Below are positions 1-7,994 of a stretch of 64,000 bases of DNA, one piece after another; the stretch's first letter is position 1; each line of letters starts with the position of its first letter. The translations under genes and the position numbers were made by a program. The notes beneath the pieces were generated by a model. It did no database searches. It saw only the letters and a program-made list of their open reading frames with translations, and had not been told where the DNA came from. This DNA is from Burkholderia sp. IMCC1007 (GTDB lineage Bacteria; Pseudomonadota; Gammaproteobacteria; Burkholderiales; Burkholderiaceae), in assembly GCF_027257875.1 (NCBI RefSeq), contig NZ_JAPVQY010000003.1, forward strand, positions 124,001 through 188,000. Direction: 5' to 3'.

Positions 1-523
1 CACAGTCGGCGTCACCGTCGGTCAGTGCCTGCAGCACGCTAAGGTGCGAGCCGAATGTGTGCACCGAGCCGAAGAAGCGCCCGTCATGCGCATGCGGTGC
101 GACCGCATGCCGGAATGCGTTCATCCCGCTGTGCGAATCGCGGCCGTTCAATGCGGCGCGCAACCCGCGACAGCCAGCCAGCGTCGTCGCGCCGCCGTCA
201 TGCACCCGCGCCGACACGACCAGCACGCTGCTGTAGTGCGCGCCGTCGCAACCGGGCGCATCGAAGGCCGGCGTCGCGATCACCTGCACGGCGTCGCGCA
301 GGCCGAGTACCCGGTATGGATAGCCGCAGGTCTGCGACAGCAGCAGGTCGCCGCGCCGCCACAGCGCGTGCAGATCGCCGAACGGCTCGTCAAGTAGGGC
401 GACGCCGGCGGGGCCGCCGGTACGCGCGAACGCGTCGAGCGCGTCGCGCAGTAGCGCGCGCCACAGTGCGGCGTGGCGCGGCGTCACGTTGTACATCGGC
501 AGTACGGCGATCCATTGGCTCAT
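1..523 (-). CDS. PhnD/SsuA-type substrate-binding protein, C-terminus beyond window edge
   Basis: Partial gene read on the minus strand from an ATG at 523; the 3' end lies left of the window. The 174 visible codons begin MSQWIAVLPMYNVTP and include a segment with CGYPY (about residues 66-70), NGRDSHSGMNAFRH (about 127-140) and a final SHLSVLQALTDGDADC stretch. These match the pattern of periplasmic-binding-like proteins of the phosphate/phosphite/phosphonate (PhnD) family. No signal peptide is visible, so it may act as a cytoplasmic sensor or be a stand-alone PhnD-like protein rather than a classical periplasmic receptor. Ligand unknown. No transporter genes are visible beside it. Confidence 0.7.
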   Translation of the reverse strand, partial: MSQWIAVLPMYNVTPRHAALWRALLRDALDAFARTGGPAGVALLDEPFGDLHALWRRGDLLLSQTCGYPYRVLGLRDAVQVIATPAFDAPGCDGAHYSSVLVVSARVHDGGATTLAGCRGLRAALNGRDSHSGMNAFRHAVAPHAHDGRFFGSVHTFGSHLSVLQALTDGDADC

Positions 524-578
524 GCGGGCATTCTACGCATCGTCGAGCATTCGGCGTAAAGCGGTTCGCAACGCGTAA

Positions 579-696
579 TGGGCGTCGGGCGTCGGGCGTC
601 GGGCCTCGGACCTCAGGCCTCGGGCCCGGTGCAGCGGGTGCAGCGGGTGCAGCAGGCCCAGCAGGCCCAGCAGGCCCAGCAGGCCCAGCAGGCCCA
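579..696. repeat. Minisatellite: 7-bp and 9-bp tandem repeats
   Basis: Positions 652-696 hold five perfect copies of the 9-mer GCAGGCCCA, preceded at 631-648 by two copies of GCAGCGGGT. Upstream, about 580-630, is a run of degenerate 7-mers of the type GGGCGTC/GGGCCTC. The block lies between the start of the minus-strand PhnD-like gene and the desaturase. It keeps one reading frame open (Gln-Ala-Gln repeats), so gene callers may wrongly extend the desaturase through it. Copy number is likely to vary between strains (inference). Confidence 0.85.
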
Positions 697-829
697 GCAC
701 GCTGCCAAGCTTATCCGCGCGCCAGCGATAAGCAAATCCGAATCGATTGGTTTGGCCCGCGACGCCGGGCCGATATCGTTCGAATACGCGCCGGCACGCG
801 CCGCGAGCCGGCAGGCAAATCCGTCGCTC

Positions 830-1918
830 ATGCCCGATCCGGCCCCGTTCGACCATCCGCGTTCCGCACTGCCCCCGTTCCGTCCCCGTCAGCACATGGC
901 CGAATACTTCGACGTCGACCACGCGCGCGCGATCGCCGCGCTGGACGCCCGCTTCACTGCCCGCACCGAGTGGCCGACGTGGCTGCTCGTCGTCGCGATC
1001 TACGGCGGCTGGCTCGCCGTGCTGCTGCTCGTGCGCGCGGAGCGGCTGTCGCTCGCGGCCGCGACGCCGCCGCTGATCCTGCTCGGCGCGTGGCACATGT
1101 CGCTGCAGCACGAGCTGCTGCACGGCCATCCGACGCGCTCCATGTTCGTGAACCGGCTGCTCGGCTATCCGCCGCTGACGGTCTGGTATCCGTACACGCT
1201 GTATCGCGACACGCACCTCGACCATCATCGCGACGAAGACCTGACCGTGCCGGGCGTCGATCCCGAAACCAACTACGTGTCGCGCGAGCGCTGGGCGCAA
1301 CTGCCGCGCTGGCGGCGCGTCGTCACCGTTGCGCGTACGACCTTCATCGGACGGCTGGTATTCGGTCCGCCGACGAGCGTCGCCGCGATGTTCGTCGACG
1401 CATGCGCCGCATTCCGGCGCGGCGACTTCCGCTATCTGCCGATGTGGCTGACACACGCGACATGCGTGGCCGCACTGCTCGCGTGGCTGCAATGGTCGAT
1501 CGGCGTGCCGTGGTGGTACTACCTGCTGGCGATCACGTGGCCGGCGCTGTCGCTCGCGATGATCCGCTCGCTGTTCGAGCATCGCGCCGCGCCGCATCCG
1601 AAGGCACGTATCGCGATCAACGAAGCCGGCCTCGCGATGCGGCTGCTGTACCTGAACAACAACTATCACCTCGTCCATCACGACCTGCCGAAGCTGCCGT
1701 GGTACGACCTGCCGCGCGCATACCGGATGCGGCGCGCGGCATATGCGGAAAAAAACGGCGGCTTCGTGATCCGCGGCTATCGCGCGCTGCTGACCCGCCA
1801 TGCGTGGACGCCGACCGACACGCCCGTGCACCCGTTCGATCGCGGCACGGCGTCGCTGTCGGCCGGACGGGGCGCGAAAGTCGCCGTCGTCGACGGCTAT
1901 CCGCGCATCAGTACCTGA
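830..1918 (+). CDS. Membrane fatty acid desaturase
   Basis: Predicted 362-residue integral-membrane di-iron desaturase. The three histidine boxes of the family are visible: HELLHGH (94-100), HLDHH (129-133) and HLVHH (280-284). Hydrophobic segments lie around 50-68, 80-92, 205-225 and 228-245. The ATG at 830 is preferred because the frame upstream runs only through the minisatellite and low-complexity sequence; an ATG at 896 is an alternative. The family introduces double bonds (or hydroxyl groups) into acyl chains; the substrate cannot be read from sequence. It stands alone, with a convergent LysR gene downstream. Confidence 0.85.
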   Translation: MPDPAPFDHPRSALPPFRPRQHMAEYFDVDHARAIAALDARFTARTEWPTWLLVVAIYGGWLAVLLLVRAERLSLAAATPPLILLGAWHMSLQHELLHGHPTRSMFVNRLLGYPPLTVWYPYTLYRDTHLDHHRDEDLTVPGVDPETNYVSRERWAQLPRWRRVVTVARTTFIGRLVFGPPTSVAAMFVDACAAFRRGDFRYLPMWLTHATCVAALLAWLQWSIGVPWWYYLLAITWPALSLAMIRSLFEHRAAPHPKARIAINEAGLAMRLLYLNNNYHLVHHDLPKLPWYDLPRAYRMRRAAYAEKNGGFVIRGYRALLTRHAWTPTDTPVHPFDRGTASLSAGRGAKVAVVDGYPRIST

Positions 1919-1945
1919 CGGCTCGCCGGGCCGGCATCGCCGCTG

Positions 1946-2845
1946 TCACCATGCGCGCTCGCGCACCCGCTCGCCGATCCAGTCGATGAACACCCGCAGC
2001 CGCGGCGACAGATGGCCGCGATGCGGATACAGCACCGACAGCGGCAACGGCGGCGGCCGCAGCCGCGTGAGGATCTCCGTCAGCGTGCCGCCGCGCAGCT
2101 TGTCCACCACGTGATAGCGCGGCACCTGAATGATCCCGAGCCCGGCCTCGCACGCCGTCACGTACGCGTCGCCGTTGTTGACCGACACCGATGCGGGCAG
2201 CTCCGTCGTCCGCGCGTTGCCGTCCGTGCCGAACACGAGCGGCACGCGCTTGCCGCTCGACGCCGACACATACGCGACTTCGCGATGCTTCGCGAGATCG
2301 GAGAAGTTGCGCGGCCGGCCATGCGCGGCCAGATAGCCGGGGCTCGCGCACGTGACCTGCTCGAGCATGCCGACGCGGCGCGCGACCAGCGACGAATCGG
2401 TCAGCTCGCCGATCCGCACGACGCAGTCGACGCTTTCCCGCGCGAGGTCGACGCGACGGTCGCCGATGCTGATGTCGAGCGTGACCTGCGGATAGCGTAT
2501 GAAGAATTCGGGGAGCGCGGGAATCACGACGAGCCGCGCGAACGAACTCGCGAGATCGACCTTCAGCGCGCCCTGCGGATGGCGTGCCGCGTGCGAGAAC
2601 GACGCTTCGGCCGCGTCGATCCCATCGAGGATATCGACACAGCGCCGGTAGTAGGCCGCGCCGTCGACGGTCGCGCTCACGTGCCGCGTCGTGCGCACCA
2701 GCAGCCGCGCGCCGAGGTGCGACTCGAGCTGCTTCATGATCTGCGTGGCCGATGCGCGCTGCATGCCGAGCTGCTGCGCGGCGCGCGTGAAGCTGCCGGA
2801 ATCGACGATGCACGTGAAGAGCCGCATCGCCAGCAATCTGTCCAT
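1946..2845 (-). CDS. LysR-family transcriptional regulator
   Basis: 299 residues. N-terminal winged helix-turn-helix (about 5-62, with FTRAAQQLGMQRASATQIMKQLE) followed by a LysR substrate-binding domain of the CrgA/DsdC-like subgroup. The start ATG at 2845 is 157 bp from the divergent benzoate-transporter start. LysR regulators commonly control their divergent neighbour, so benE is the first candidate target (inference). It is not close to visible benzoate catabolic genes. The 3' end faces the desaturase gene convergently (27-bp gap). Confidence 0.92.
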   Translation of the reverse strand: MDRLLAMRLFTCIVDSGSFTRAAQQLGMQRASATQIMKQLESHLGARLLVRTTRHVSATVDGAAYYRRCVDILDGIDAAEASFSHAARHPQGALKVDLASSFARLVVIPALPEFFIRYPQVTLDISIGDRRVDLARESVDCVVRIGELTDSSLVARRVGMLEQVTCASPGYLAAHGRPRNFSDLAKHREVAYVSASSGKRVPLVFGTDGNARTTELPASVSVNNGDAYVTACEAGLGIIQVPRYHVVDKLRGGTLTEILTRLRPPPLPLSVLYPHRGHLSPRLRVFIDWIGERVRERAW

Positions 2846-3002
2846 CTCGTTCGCCCGGACTGTTTATCAAAAGTAAACAGTGTTGATATCTGCCGATGAA
2901 TTGTCAATTCCATCGACAGCGCCGAAAATATCGGCACCTCCGGGCTATCAGACAACCCTCCGCTGCGGATCCGGCCCCCGGCCGCGCACTATCCCTACGA
3001 CG

Positions 3003-4226
3003 ATGCAACCCAACACCTCGCCCGGCGCGATCCGCTCGATCGGCAACGACTGGTCCGTCTCCGCGATTACCGCGGGCTTTCTCGCGGTCCTGATCTCGTA
3101 CGCGGGCCCGCTCGCGATCTTCTTCCAGGGCGCGCAGGCCGCGCATGCGTCCAATGCGATGGTGTCGTCGTGGGTCTGGGCGATCTCGATCGGCGCCGGC
3201 GTGTCGGGCCTGTTCGCGAGCTGGAAGCTGAAGGTGCCGGTGATCACCGCGTGGTCGGCGCCCGGCACCGCGCTGCTCGTCGGCCTCTTTCCGCAACTGA
3301 CGCTGAACCAGGCCGTCGGCGCGTACATCACCGCCGCGCTGATCATCCTCGTGATCGGCATCACCGGCTATTTCGACCGGCTCGTGCGCCACATTCCGCG
3401 CGGGATTGCGTGCGGGATGATGGCCGGCATCCTGCTGCCATTCGGCATGCATGCGTTCTCCGCCGCCACCGCGCAGCCGGTGCTGGGCTTCGGGATGATC
3501 GCCGCGTACGTGATCTTCAGGCGCGTGCTGCCGCGCTACAGCATCGTGCTCGTGCTGCTGACCGGCGCCGCGCTCGCGACGCTGCTCGGGATGACGCATC
3601 TCGGCAACGTGTCGCCGAGCATCGCGCGGCCGATCTTCATCGCGCCCGAATGGACGCTCGGCACGACGCTCAGCCTCGCGCTGCCGCTCGTCGTCGTGAG
3701 TCTCACCGGCCAGTTCCTGCCGGGCATGGCGATCCTGCGCGTGTCGGGCTACCACACGCCCGCGCGGCCGATCATCACCGCGACCAGCGTGATGTCGCTC
3801 GTCGTCGCGTGCTTCGGCGGGATCACGATCGTCGTCGCGGCGATCACCGCGGCGCTGTGCACGGGCAAGGATGCGCACGAGGATCCGGACCGGCGCTATA
3901 TCGCGGGCATCGCGAACGGCGTGATCTACCTGATCGGCGGACTCTTCGCGGGCACGATCGTCGCGCTGTTCTTCGCGCTGCCGAAGGCGTTCGTCGCGAT
4001 CCTCGCGGGGCTCGCGCTGATCGGCGCGATCGGGTCGAACGTACACGGGATCTTCGAGGACGACGCTCATCGCGAAGCGTCGGTGATCACGTTCCTCGCG
4101 ACCGCGTCGGGGATGACGTGGCTCGGGCTCGGTTCCGCGTTCTGGGGCATCGTGATCGGGTCGATCGCGTATGGGGTGACGAGCAGGGCGCGGCGGCACG
4201 CGTCACGCGCATCGCGCACGCGTTGA
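3003..4226 (+). CDS. benE: BenE-family benzoate/H+ symporter
   Basis: 407 residues with about 12 hydrophobic segments spread over the whole length. The N-terminal pattern (GFLAVLISYAGPLAIFFQ, then WSAPGTALL around 80) and the C-terminal GLALIGAIGSN segment are characteristic of the BenE benzoate transporter family. ATG 3003 is chosen because it gives the usual family N-terminus; the open frame begins upstream at 2880 without family-like sequence. It probably imports benzoate or a related aromatic acid by proton symport. No ben dioxygenase genes are in the window. Divergent LysR at 1946-2845 is the likely regulator. Confidence 0.9.
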   Translation: MQPNTSPGAIRSIGNDWSVSAITAGFLAVLISYAGPLAIFFQGAQAAHASNAMVSSWVWAISIGAGVSGLFASWKLKVPVITAWSAPGTALLVGLFPQLTLNQAVGAYITAALIILVIGITGYFDRLVRHIPRGIACGMMAGILLPFGMHAFSAATAQPVLGFGMIAAYVIFRRVLPRYSIVLVLLTGAALATLLGMTHLGNVSPSIARPIFIAPEWTLGTTLSLALPLVVVSLTGQFLPGMAILRVSGYHTPARPIITATSVMSLVVACFGGITIVVAAITAALCTGKDAHEDPDRRYIAGIANGVIYLIGGLFAGTIVALFFALPKAFVAILAGLALIGAIGSNVHGIFEDDAHREASVITFLATASGMTWLGLGSAFWGIVIGSIAYGVTSRARRHASRASRTR

Positions 4227-4239
4227 GCCGCCGCTTCGC

Positions 4240-5127
4240 TCAGCGCGCGTGCTGGCGCAGCAGTTGCGCGAGCGCATCCTCAGGCGACGTCGTGCCGTAT
4301 AGCCGCGCCGACACGCCGGCTTCGACGTCGATCAGCCCCGCGTTGTGCACGTCGTACAGATCGACGATCAACTGCGCATGGCGCTCGCTGAGCCCCGCGC
4401 GCAGCAGCGTTGCGGTCCACGCGTCGCGCGGCAGTTCGCGCGCGACGATCTCGCCCCCGGCCGCGGCGCCGAGTGTTGCCGCGATATCCCGCACGCTCAC
4501 GCGGCGCGGGCCTTCGATGCTGACGATGCATGTCCCGTTGCCGGGTTCGGCCGGATCGAGCAGCAGCCGCGCCGCCGCGACACCCACGTCCGGTGCCCAC
4601 ACCGTCGGGAACAGCTTGTCGACCGGATGATGAAAGCTCGGCAAAACGCCGGTGCCGAGCGCGATCGGCAGCACGCGGGCCCAGTTCTGCAGGTGTTCGG
4701 CCGCGCGCAACAGCGTGAGCCGGGTCGGCACCGTTTTCAGCTTCGCCTCCAGACGATGAAAGAGCCGCGTGATGCCCGTGTTGCCGTCGCGCTCCGCGCC
4801 GTAGTCCGACAGCGCGAGCAGCACCGGCGGCGGGTTCGCGACGAGTGCGCCGGTCACGATGTCGATCGTCCGCTCCATCGTCGCGGCCGGGTCGCTATCG
4901 ACGACGGGCACCGGGCACAGCATCTGCACCGCGTGCGCGCCGGCGAGCGCTGCGTCGATCGCATGGGCGTCCGTCAAATTGGCGATCGCGACGTCGCAGC
5001 CGAGTTGCACGAAGCGTTCGCGGTGACGTGCGTCGCGCAGCACCGCGCGCACGGGGTGGCCTGCGTCGCGCAGGGTCGTTACAGTCGACAGGCCGACGTT
5101 GCCTGATGCGCCGAAAATCACGAACAC
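4240..5127 (-). CDS. NmrA-like NAD(P)-binding protein
   Basis: 295 residues if translation starts at the GTG at 5127, which is preceded by a GGGAG ribosome-binding site and places the Rossmann motif GASGNVG at residues 6-12; an upstream ATG at 5187 lacks comparable support. Fold: atypical SDR of the NmrA/HSCARG type, with a C-terminal substrate domain (ERTIDIVTGAL, LRAAEHLQNW). Members are NAD(P)H sensors or quinone/flavonoid-type reductases; substrate unknown. It ends 13 bp from benE, convergently, with no terminator hairpin visible between. Confidence 0.85.
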   Translation of the reverse strand: MFVIFGASGNVGLSTVTTLRDAGHPVRAVLRDARHRERFVQLGCDVAIANLTDAHAIDAALAGAHAVQMLCPVPVVDSDPAATMERTIDIVTGALVANPPPVLLALSDYGAERDGNTGITRLFHRLEAKLKTVPTRLTLLRAAEHLQNWARVLPIALGTGVLPSFHHPVDKLFPTVWAPDVGVAAARLLLDPAEPGNGTCIVSIEGPRRVSVRDIAATLGAAAGGEIVARELPRDAWTATLLRAGLSERHAQLIVDLYDVHNAGLIDVEAGVSARLYGTTSPEDALAQLLRQHAR

Positions 5128-5299
5128 GATTCGCTCCCGGGGATGAAGGTGAGGTGATTGTCGGCGCTCGCCGCGCACGCGACGCACACGGATGGATGAT
5201 CAGGACAGGAAAGGATGATGGGATGGGTGTCGACCGGTCTGGGAGTTACAGTCGTCTACCGGGTTGAACCATGCGACTTACAGCGATGACGACACCTGT

Positions 5300-5423
5300 G
5301 GCGGACGAATTGTCCAACAGGCTGTTGGACAATTGCCCTGGGGCGCAACCTGGTGTTGCTGCCAGGCTGAAGCAGCCAAATCAACGCGGGGCCTACGCGC
5401 AGCGGGCAGTAAGGCATGGCTGA
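5300..5423 (+). pseudogene. Decayed fragment of a DUF1016/YhcG-type PDDEXK nuclease
   Basis: Three frames joined in order give a recognisable DUF1016 (YhcG) N-terminal signature: IVQQAVGQLPWG from 5309 to 5344, then RNLVLLP from 5344, then RLKQPNQRGAYAQRAVRHG from 5364 to 5420. At each junction the reading frame slips by one base. The next codon is TGA (5421-5423), where intact family members carry Trp (HGW-S-R). The rest of the gene is not recognisable. Intact members are several hundred residues long and are predicted nucleases often linked to mobile DNA or defence. The surrounding 5.2-5.6 kb is visibly less GC-rich than its neighbours, consistent with a degraded acquisition. The family call rests on motif recognition only. 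Confidence 0.6.
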
Positions 5424-5603
5424 CATCTGGAACGAGGACGGAGGGGCTTGGTGAACGTCCGTCGCCTAGTTCGAGATAGCCTCTCTTGAGATCGCAAGGG
5501 GAATTATTAGTTATTCCAATTAACTCATGTTTCGCGTCATGGGTAGTAGTCACAGGGTGACATGGACACGACAGCCGACACACGGCAAGGTACCGCCGCT
5601 TCG
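5424..5603. other. AT-richer intergenic stretch, no gene seen
   Basis: Continues the low-GC island that carries the nuclease remnant; contains AT-rich runs near 5500-5530. No open frame with plausible family signature or ribosome-binding site was found. It lies downstream of the minus-strand AraC gene that ends at 5604. Confidence 0.5.
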
Positions 5604-6521
5604 TTATGCCACGCTGTCGTCGCCCTCACCGTCATAGGCGAGCCGCAACCGACCCCGCGCGCCCGACCGCGCGATCTCCGTCGGCGTCGCCCCCAGCACG
5701 CGATTCATCCAGTTCGCCATATGGCTCTGATGCGCAAAGCCGGCTTCGAGCGCGATCTGGCTGATGCTCAGTCGCCCTTCGAGCAACAGCGCCTTCGCGC
5801 GCTCGACCCGCCGCCGCACCACGTACTGGTGCACCGGCATCCCGAGCGTCTCGCGGAACAGCACCTTGAAATGCGGCACGCTGATCGACACGAGCGCCGC
5901 GAGCTCGGCGAGCGTCATCCGCCGTTCGAGATTCGCCTCGACATAGTCGATCACGCGCGCCGCCGCTTTCGGCGCGAGCATGCGCCGACGCTCGCGGAAC
6001 ACCGGCTGGCTGTCGACCAGCCGCGTGACGAGCGCCGTGCACAGGCTCTCCGCATAGAGCGGATCCGATGCATCCTCCGCGTCGAGTTCGGCGGCCATCG
6101 CCCACGCAATGTGCTGCAGCCGCGGATCGCGCACCTGCAACCGGCGACGGATCTGCGCGTGCGACGGCTTCAGTTCGAGCTGCTCGAACGTGCGCCGCAC
6201 GAACGTGTCGCTGAGCGCGATGTGCAGGATCCGGCAGTCGGCGCTGTCGGTCCATTGGCCGGGCACGCCGGCGGGAATCACGTCGACGTCGCCGTGCGCC
6301 TGGATGCGCGACACGCGTTCGCCGTCGCATACGCAATCCGCGCGAACCGCCGGGCCGATATGCACGCCGATGCGGTGATGATCGGCGGCGGGAATCCGGT
6401 ACGTGCCCGCGCGGATCTCCAGCAGCGCCGCGCCGAACCCGCGCCAGCCCAGGCCGCGACTGGAACGCAGGCTGACCGGCACGCCGTTGTCCGTTGGTGC
6501 GGCGAGAATCGGATCGCTCAT
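5604..6521 (-). CDS. AraC-family transcriptional regulator
   Basis: 305 residues from ATG 6521, preceded by AGGGAAACC. The N-terminal half is a cupin-like sensing domain (about 30-150). The C-terminal 100 residues contain the two helix-turn-helices of the AraC/XylS family (MTLAELAALVSISVPHFKVLF and ISQIALEAGFAHQSHM), ending with the family's P-T-E motif (GATPTEIARSG). An open frame continues upstream to 6713 but only through Arg-rich shadow sequence. The divergent small frame at 6712 is the nearest possible target; the inducer is unknown. Confidence 0.92.
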   Translation of the reverse strand: MSDPILAAPTDNGVPVSLRSSRGLGWRGFGAALLEIRAGTYRIPAADHHRIGVHIGPAVRADCVCDGERVSRIQAHGDVDVIPAGVPGQWTDSADCRILHIALSDTFVRRTFEQLELKPSHAQIRRRLQVRDPRLQHIAWAMAAELDAEDASDPLYAESLCTALVTRLVDSQPVFRERRRMLAPKAAARVIDYVEANLERRMTLAELAALVSISVPHFKVLFRETLGMPVHQYVVRRRVERAKALLLEGRLSISQIALEAGFAHQSHMANWMNRVLGATPTEIARSGARGRLRLAYDGEGDDSVA

Positions 6522-6711
6522 GGTTTCCCTCCATCCGATCGATGTCGATCGCGCATTGTGACGCTTTTTCGGCGCGCTTGCCGGACCGGTGCGGCGCGCC
6601 GGCCGCGATGCAAAAAAGATCATCCGTTTGTGCTCCGGACCATCCTTGCGTGCGCGCCGGCGGGCGCGGCGACGCATACGATGGCCGCATCCGACACCTA
6701 CGGAGCTCGTC

Positions 6712-6921
6712 ATGCCCGATTGCTGCCCGCGTCGCGCGGCGTTTGCCGCGCCGCCGCCGTCCGGCGCCGTTCACCCCGCGTCGCACCCCGCTTCCCGTTC
6801 GCGTTCCGCCGACGTGCGGGTCGCCATTGCCGCGACGTGCCTGCAGCTCGTCGGCTGGTACCGGCTCGAACGGCTGCTCGCATCGATTCCCGACAGCAAC
6901 GACGACTTCGGGATCGGCTGA
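6712..6921 (+). CDS. Small hypothetical protein, 69 aa
   Basis: ATG at 6712 follows a CGGAG motif seven bases upstream. The product begins MPDCCPRRAAFAAPP, is Pro/Ala/Ser-rich for 35 residues, then has a more structured tail (DVRVAIAATCLQLVGWYRLERLL, ending DDFGIG). No family is recognised. It is divergent from the AraC gene and ends 19 bp before the convergent LysR gene. Could be a non-coding stretch that happens to be open; support comes only from the ribosome-binding site and placement. Confidence 0.4.
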   Translation: MPDCCPRRAAFAAPPPSGAVHPASHPASRSRSADVRVAIAATCLQLVGWYRLERLLASIPDSNDDFGIG

Positions 6922-6940
6922 CCGGCCGTCGTGATCCGCG

Positions 6941-7894
6941 TTACTTGCGCCGGCGTTCGTGCGGCGCCACCGTCGCGCCGTCGATCACCGGCGCGCCCTC
7001 CTTGATCAGGAAGTCACGGAACAGCCCCGTCACCTGCGAGATCCGCCGGTCGGCGAGCGTGATCACGTACCACTCGCGCACGATCGGGTTGCCCGGAAAC
7101 GGCAGTTGCCCGAGCAGCCCCGTGCGCAGCTCCAGTGCACACGCGTGCAACGACAGGAACGCGATACCGAGCCCGGCCTCCGCCATCTGCTTGATCGCCT
7201 CGTTGCTGGACAGTTCGGAGCCCACATGGAATCGATAGCCAGCCGTCTTGAACAGGCTCTCGACGGTGGAGCGCGTGCCCGCGCCGCGTTCGCGCACGAG
7301 CAGATGCGCGGATTCGAGATCCTTCAGCGCGACGCGCTTGCGCTGCATCAGCGGATGACCCGGCGCCGCGACGAACACCATCGGATGCTTCGCGAACTCG
7401 ACCGCATGCGTGCGCAACTCCTTCGGCGCGCTGCCCATCACCGCGAGATCGATTTCATGCGTGGCGAGCATGCGGATGATGTCGTCGCGATTGCCGACCT
7501 TGAAATAGGTCTTCACGTGCGGCCGCGTCGCGGTGAATTTCACCAGCAACGGCGGGATCAGGTACTCGGCCGTCGTGATCGCGCCGATCCGCAGCGTGCC
7601 GCCGAGATCGCCCGTCAGCGCGGCCACTTCGTCGCCGGCCTCGCTCCATAGATGCAGGATCTCGCGCGCATAGCGCGACACGATCTCGCCGGCCGCGGTC
7701 AACTGCACGCCGCGCCCCACCCGCTGCAGCAATGCGGCGCCCACGGCCTGCTCGAGCAGGCGAACCTGCAGCGATACCGCCGGCTGCGTGAGGTTCAGCT
7801 CCTCGGCCGCGCGCGACACGCTGCCGAGCCGCGCGATCATGTCCAGCGCTTTCAGCTGCCGGAACGTCGCCGTCTTTCCTATAAGTGAATACAT
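6941..7894 (-). CDS. LysR-family regulator (CbbR/CysB-like subgroup)
   Basis: 317 residues. Helix-turn-helix at about 12-66 (FRQLKALDMIARLGSVSRAAEELNLTQPAVSLQ) and a long effector domain with LGGTLRIGAITTAEYLIPPLL and SSNEAIKQMAEAGLGIAFLS, typical of the CbbR-like branch. It is divergent from the NADH dehydrogenase gene; the start codon overlaps an AT-rich element (7894-7924) that recurs upstream of a second gene at 9569-9598. The regulator therefore probably controls itself, ndh and that third gene (inference). Confidence 0.92.
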   Translation of the reverse strand: MYSLIGKTATFRQLKALDMIARLGSVSRAAEELNLTQPAVSLQVRLLEQAVGAALLQRVGRGVQLTAAGEIVSRYAREILHLWSEAGDEVAALTGDLGGTLRIGAITTAEYLIPPLLVKFTATRPHVKTYFKVGNRDDIIRMLATHEIDLAVMGSAPKELRTHAVEFAKHPMVFVAAPGHPLMQRKRVALKDLESAHLLVRERGAGTRSTVESLFKTAGYRFHVGSELSSNEAIKQMAEAGLGIAFLSLHACALELRTGLLGQLPFPGNPIVREWYVITLADRRISQVTGLFRDFLIKEGAPVIDGATVAPHERRRK

Positions 7895-7924
7895 ATGAGT
7901 CGCTTATAAACATTAAATTGTTCG
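7881..7924. promoter_or_regulatory. AT-rich operator-like element between LysR and ndh
   Basis: Contains an inverted pair ATAAG (7881-7885) and CTTAT (7903-7907), and a 31-base segment from 7894 (TATGAGTCG, then TATAAA, then ATTAAATTG) that is nearly repeated at 9569-9598. Inverted arms with AT-rich cores are usual for LysR binding sites. It overlaps the LysR start codon, suggesting autoregulation and control of the divergent dehydrogenase. Confidence 0.6.
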
Positions 7925-7994
7925 AGTGGGTTCGAAACTATATCGTCGGTTCTTGAGCAATGTCATCCGAATCGTCATCAGCGGGAGCCACAAC

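Noticed and set aside
578-829. N-terminal extension of the desaturase through the Gln-Ala-Gln repeats
   Set aside because: Minisatellite-encoded low complexity with no family similarity; ATG 830 gives a normal desaturase N-terminus.
5308-5334. 27-bp perfect palindrome (13-bp arms around one G), a possible operator
   Set aside because: It coincides with the IVQQAV-GQL coding segment of the nuclease remnant, where such sequence is expected for coding reasons; no promoter or regulated gene lies beside it.
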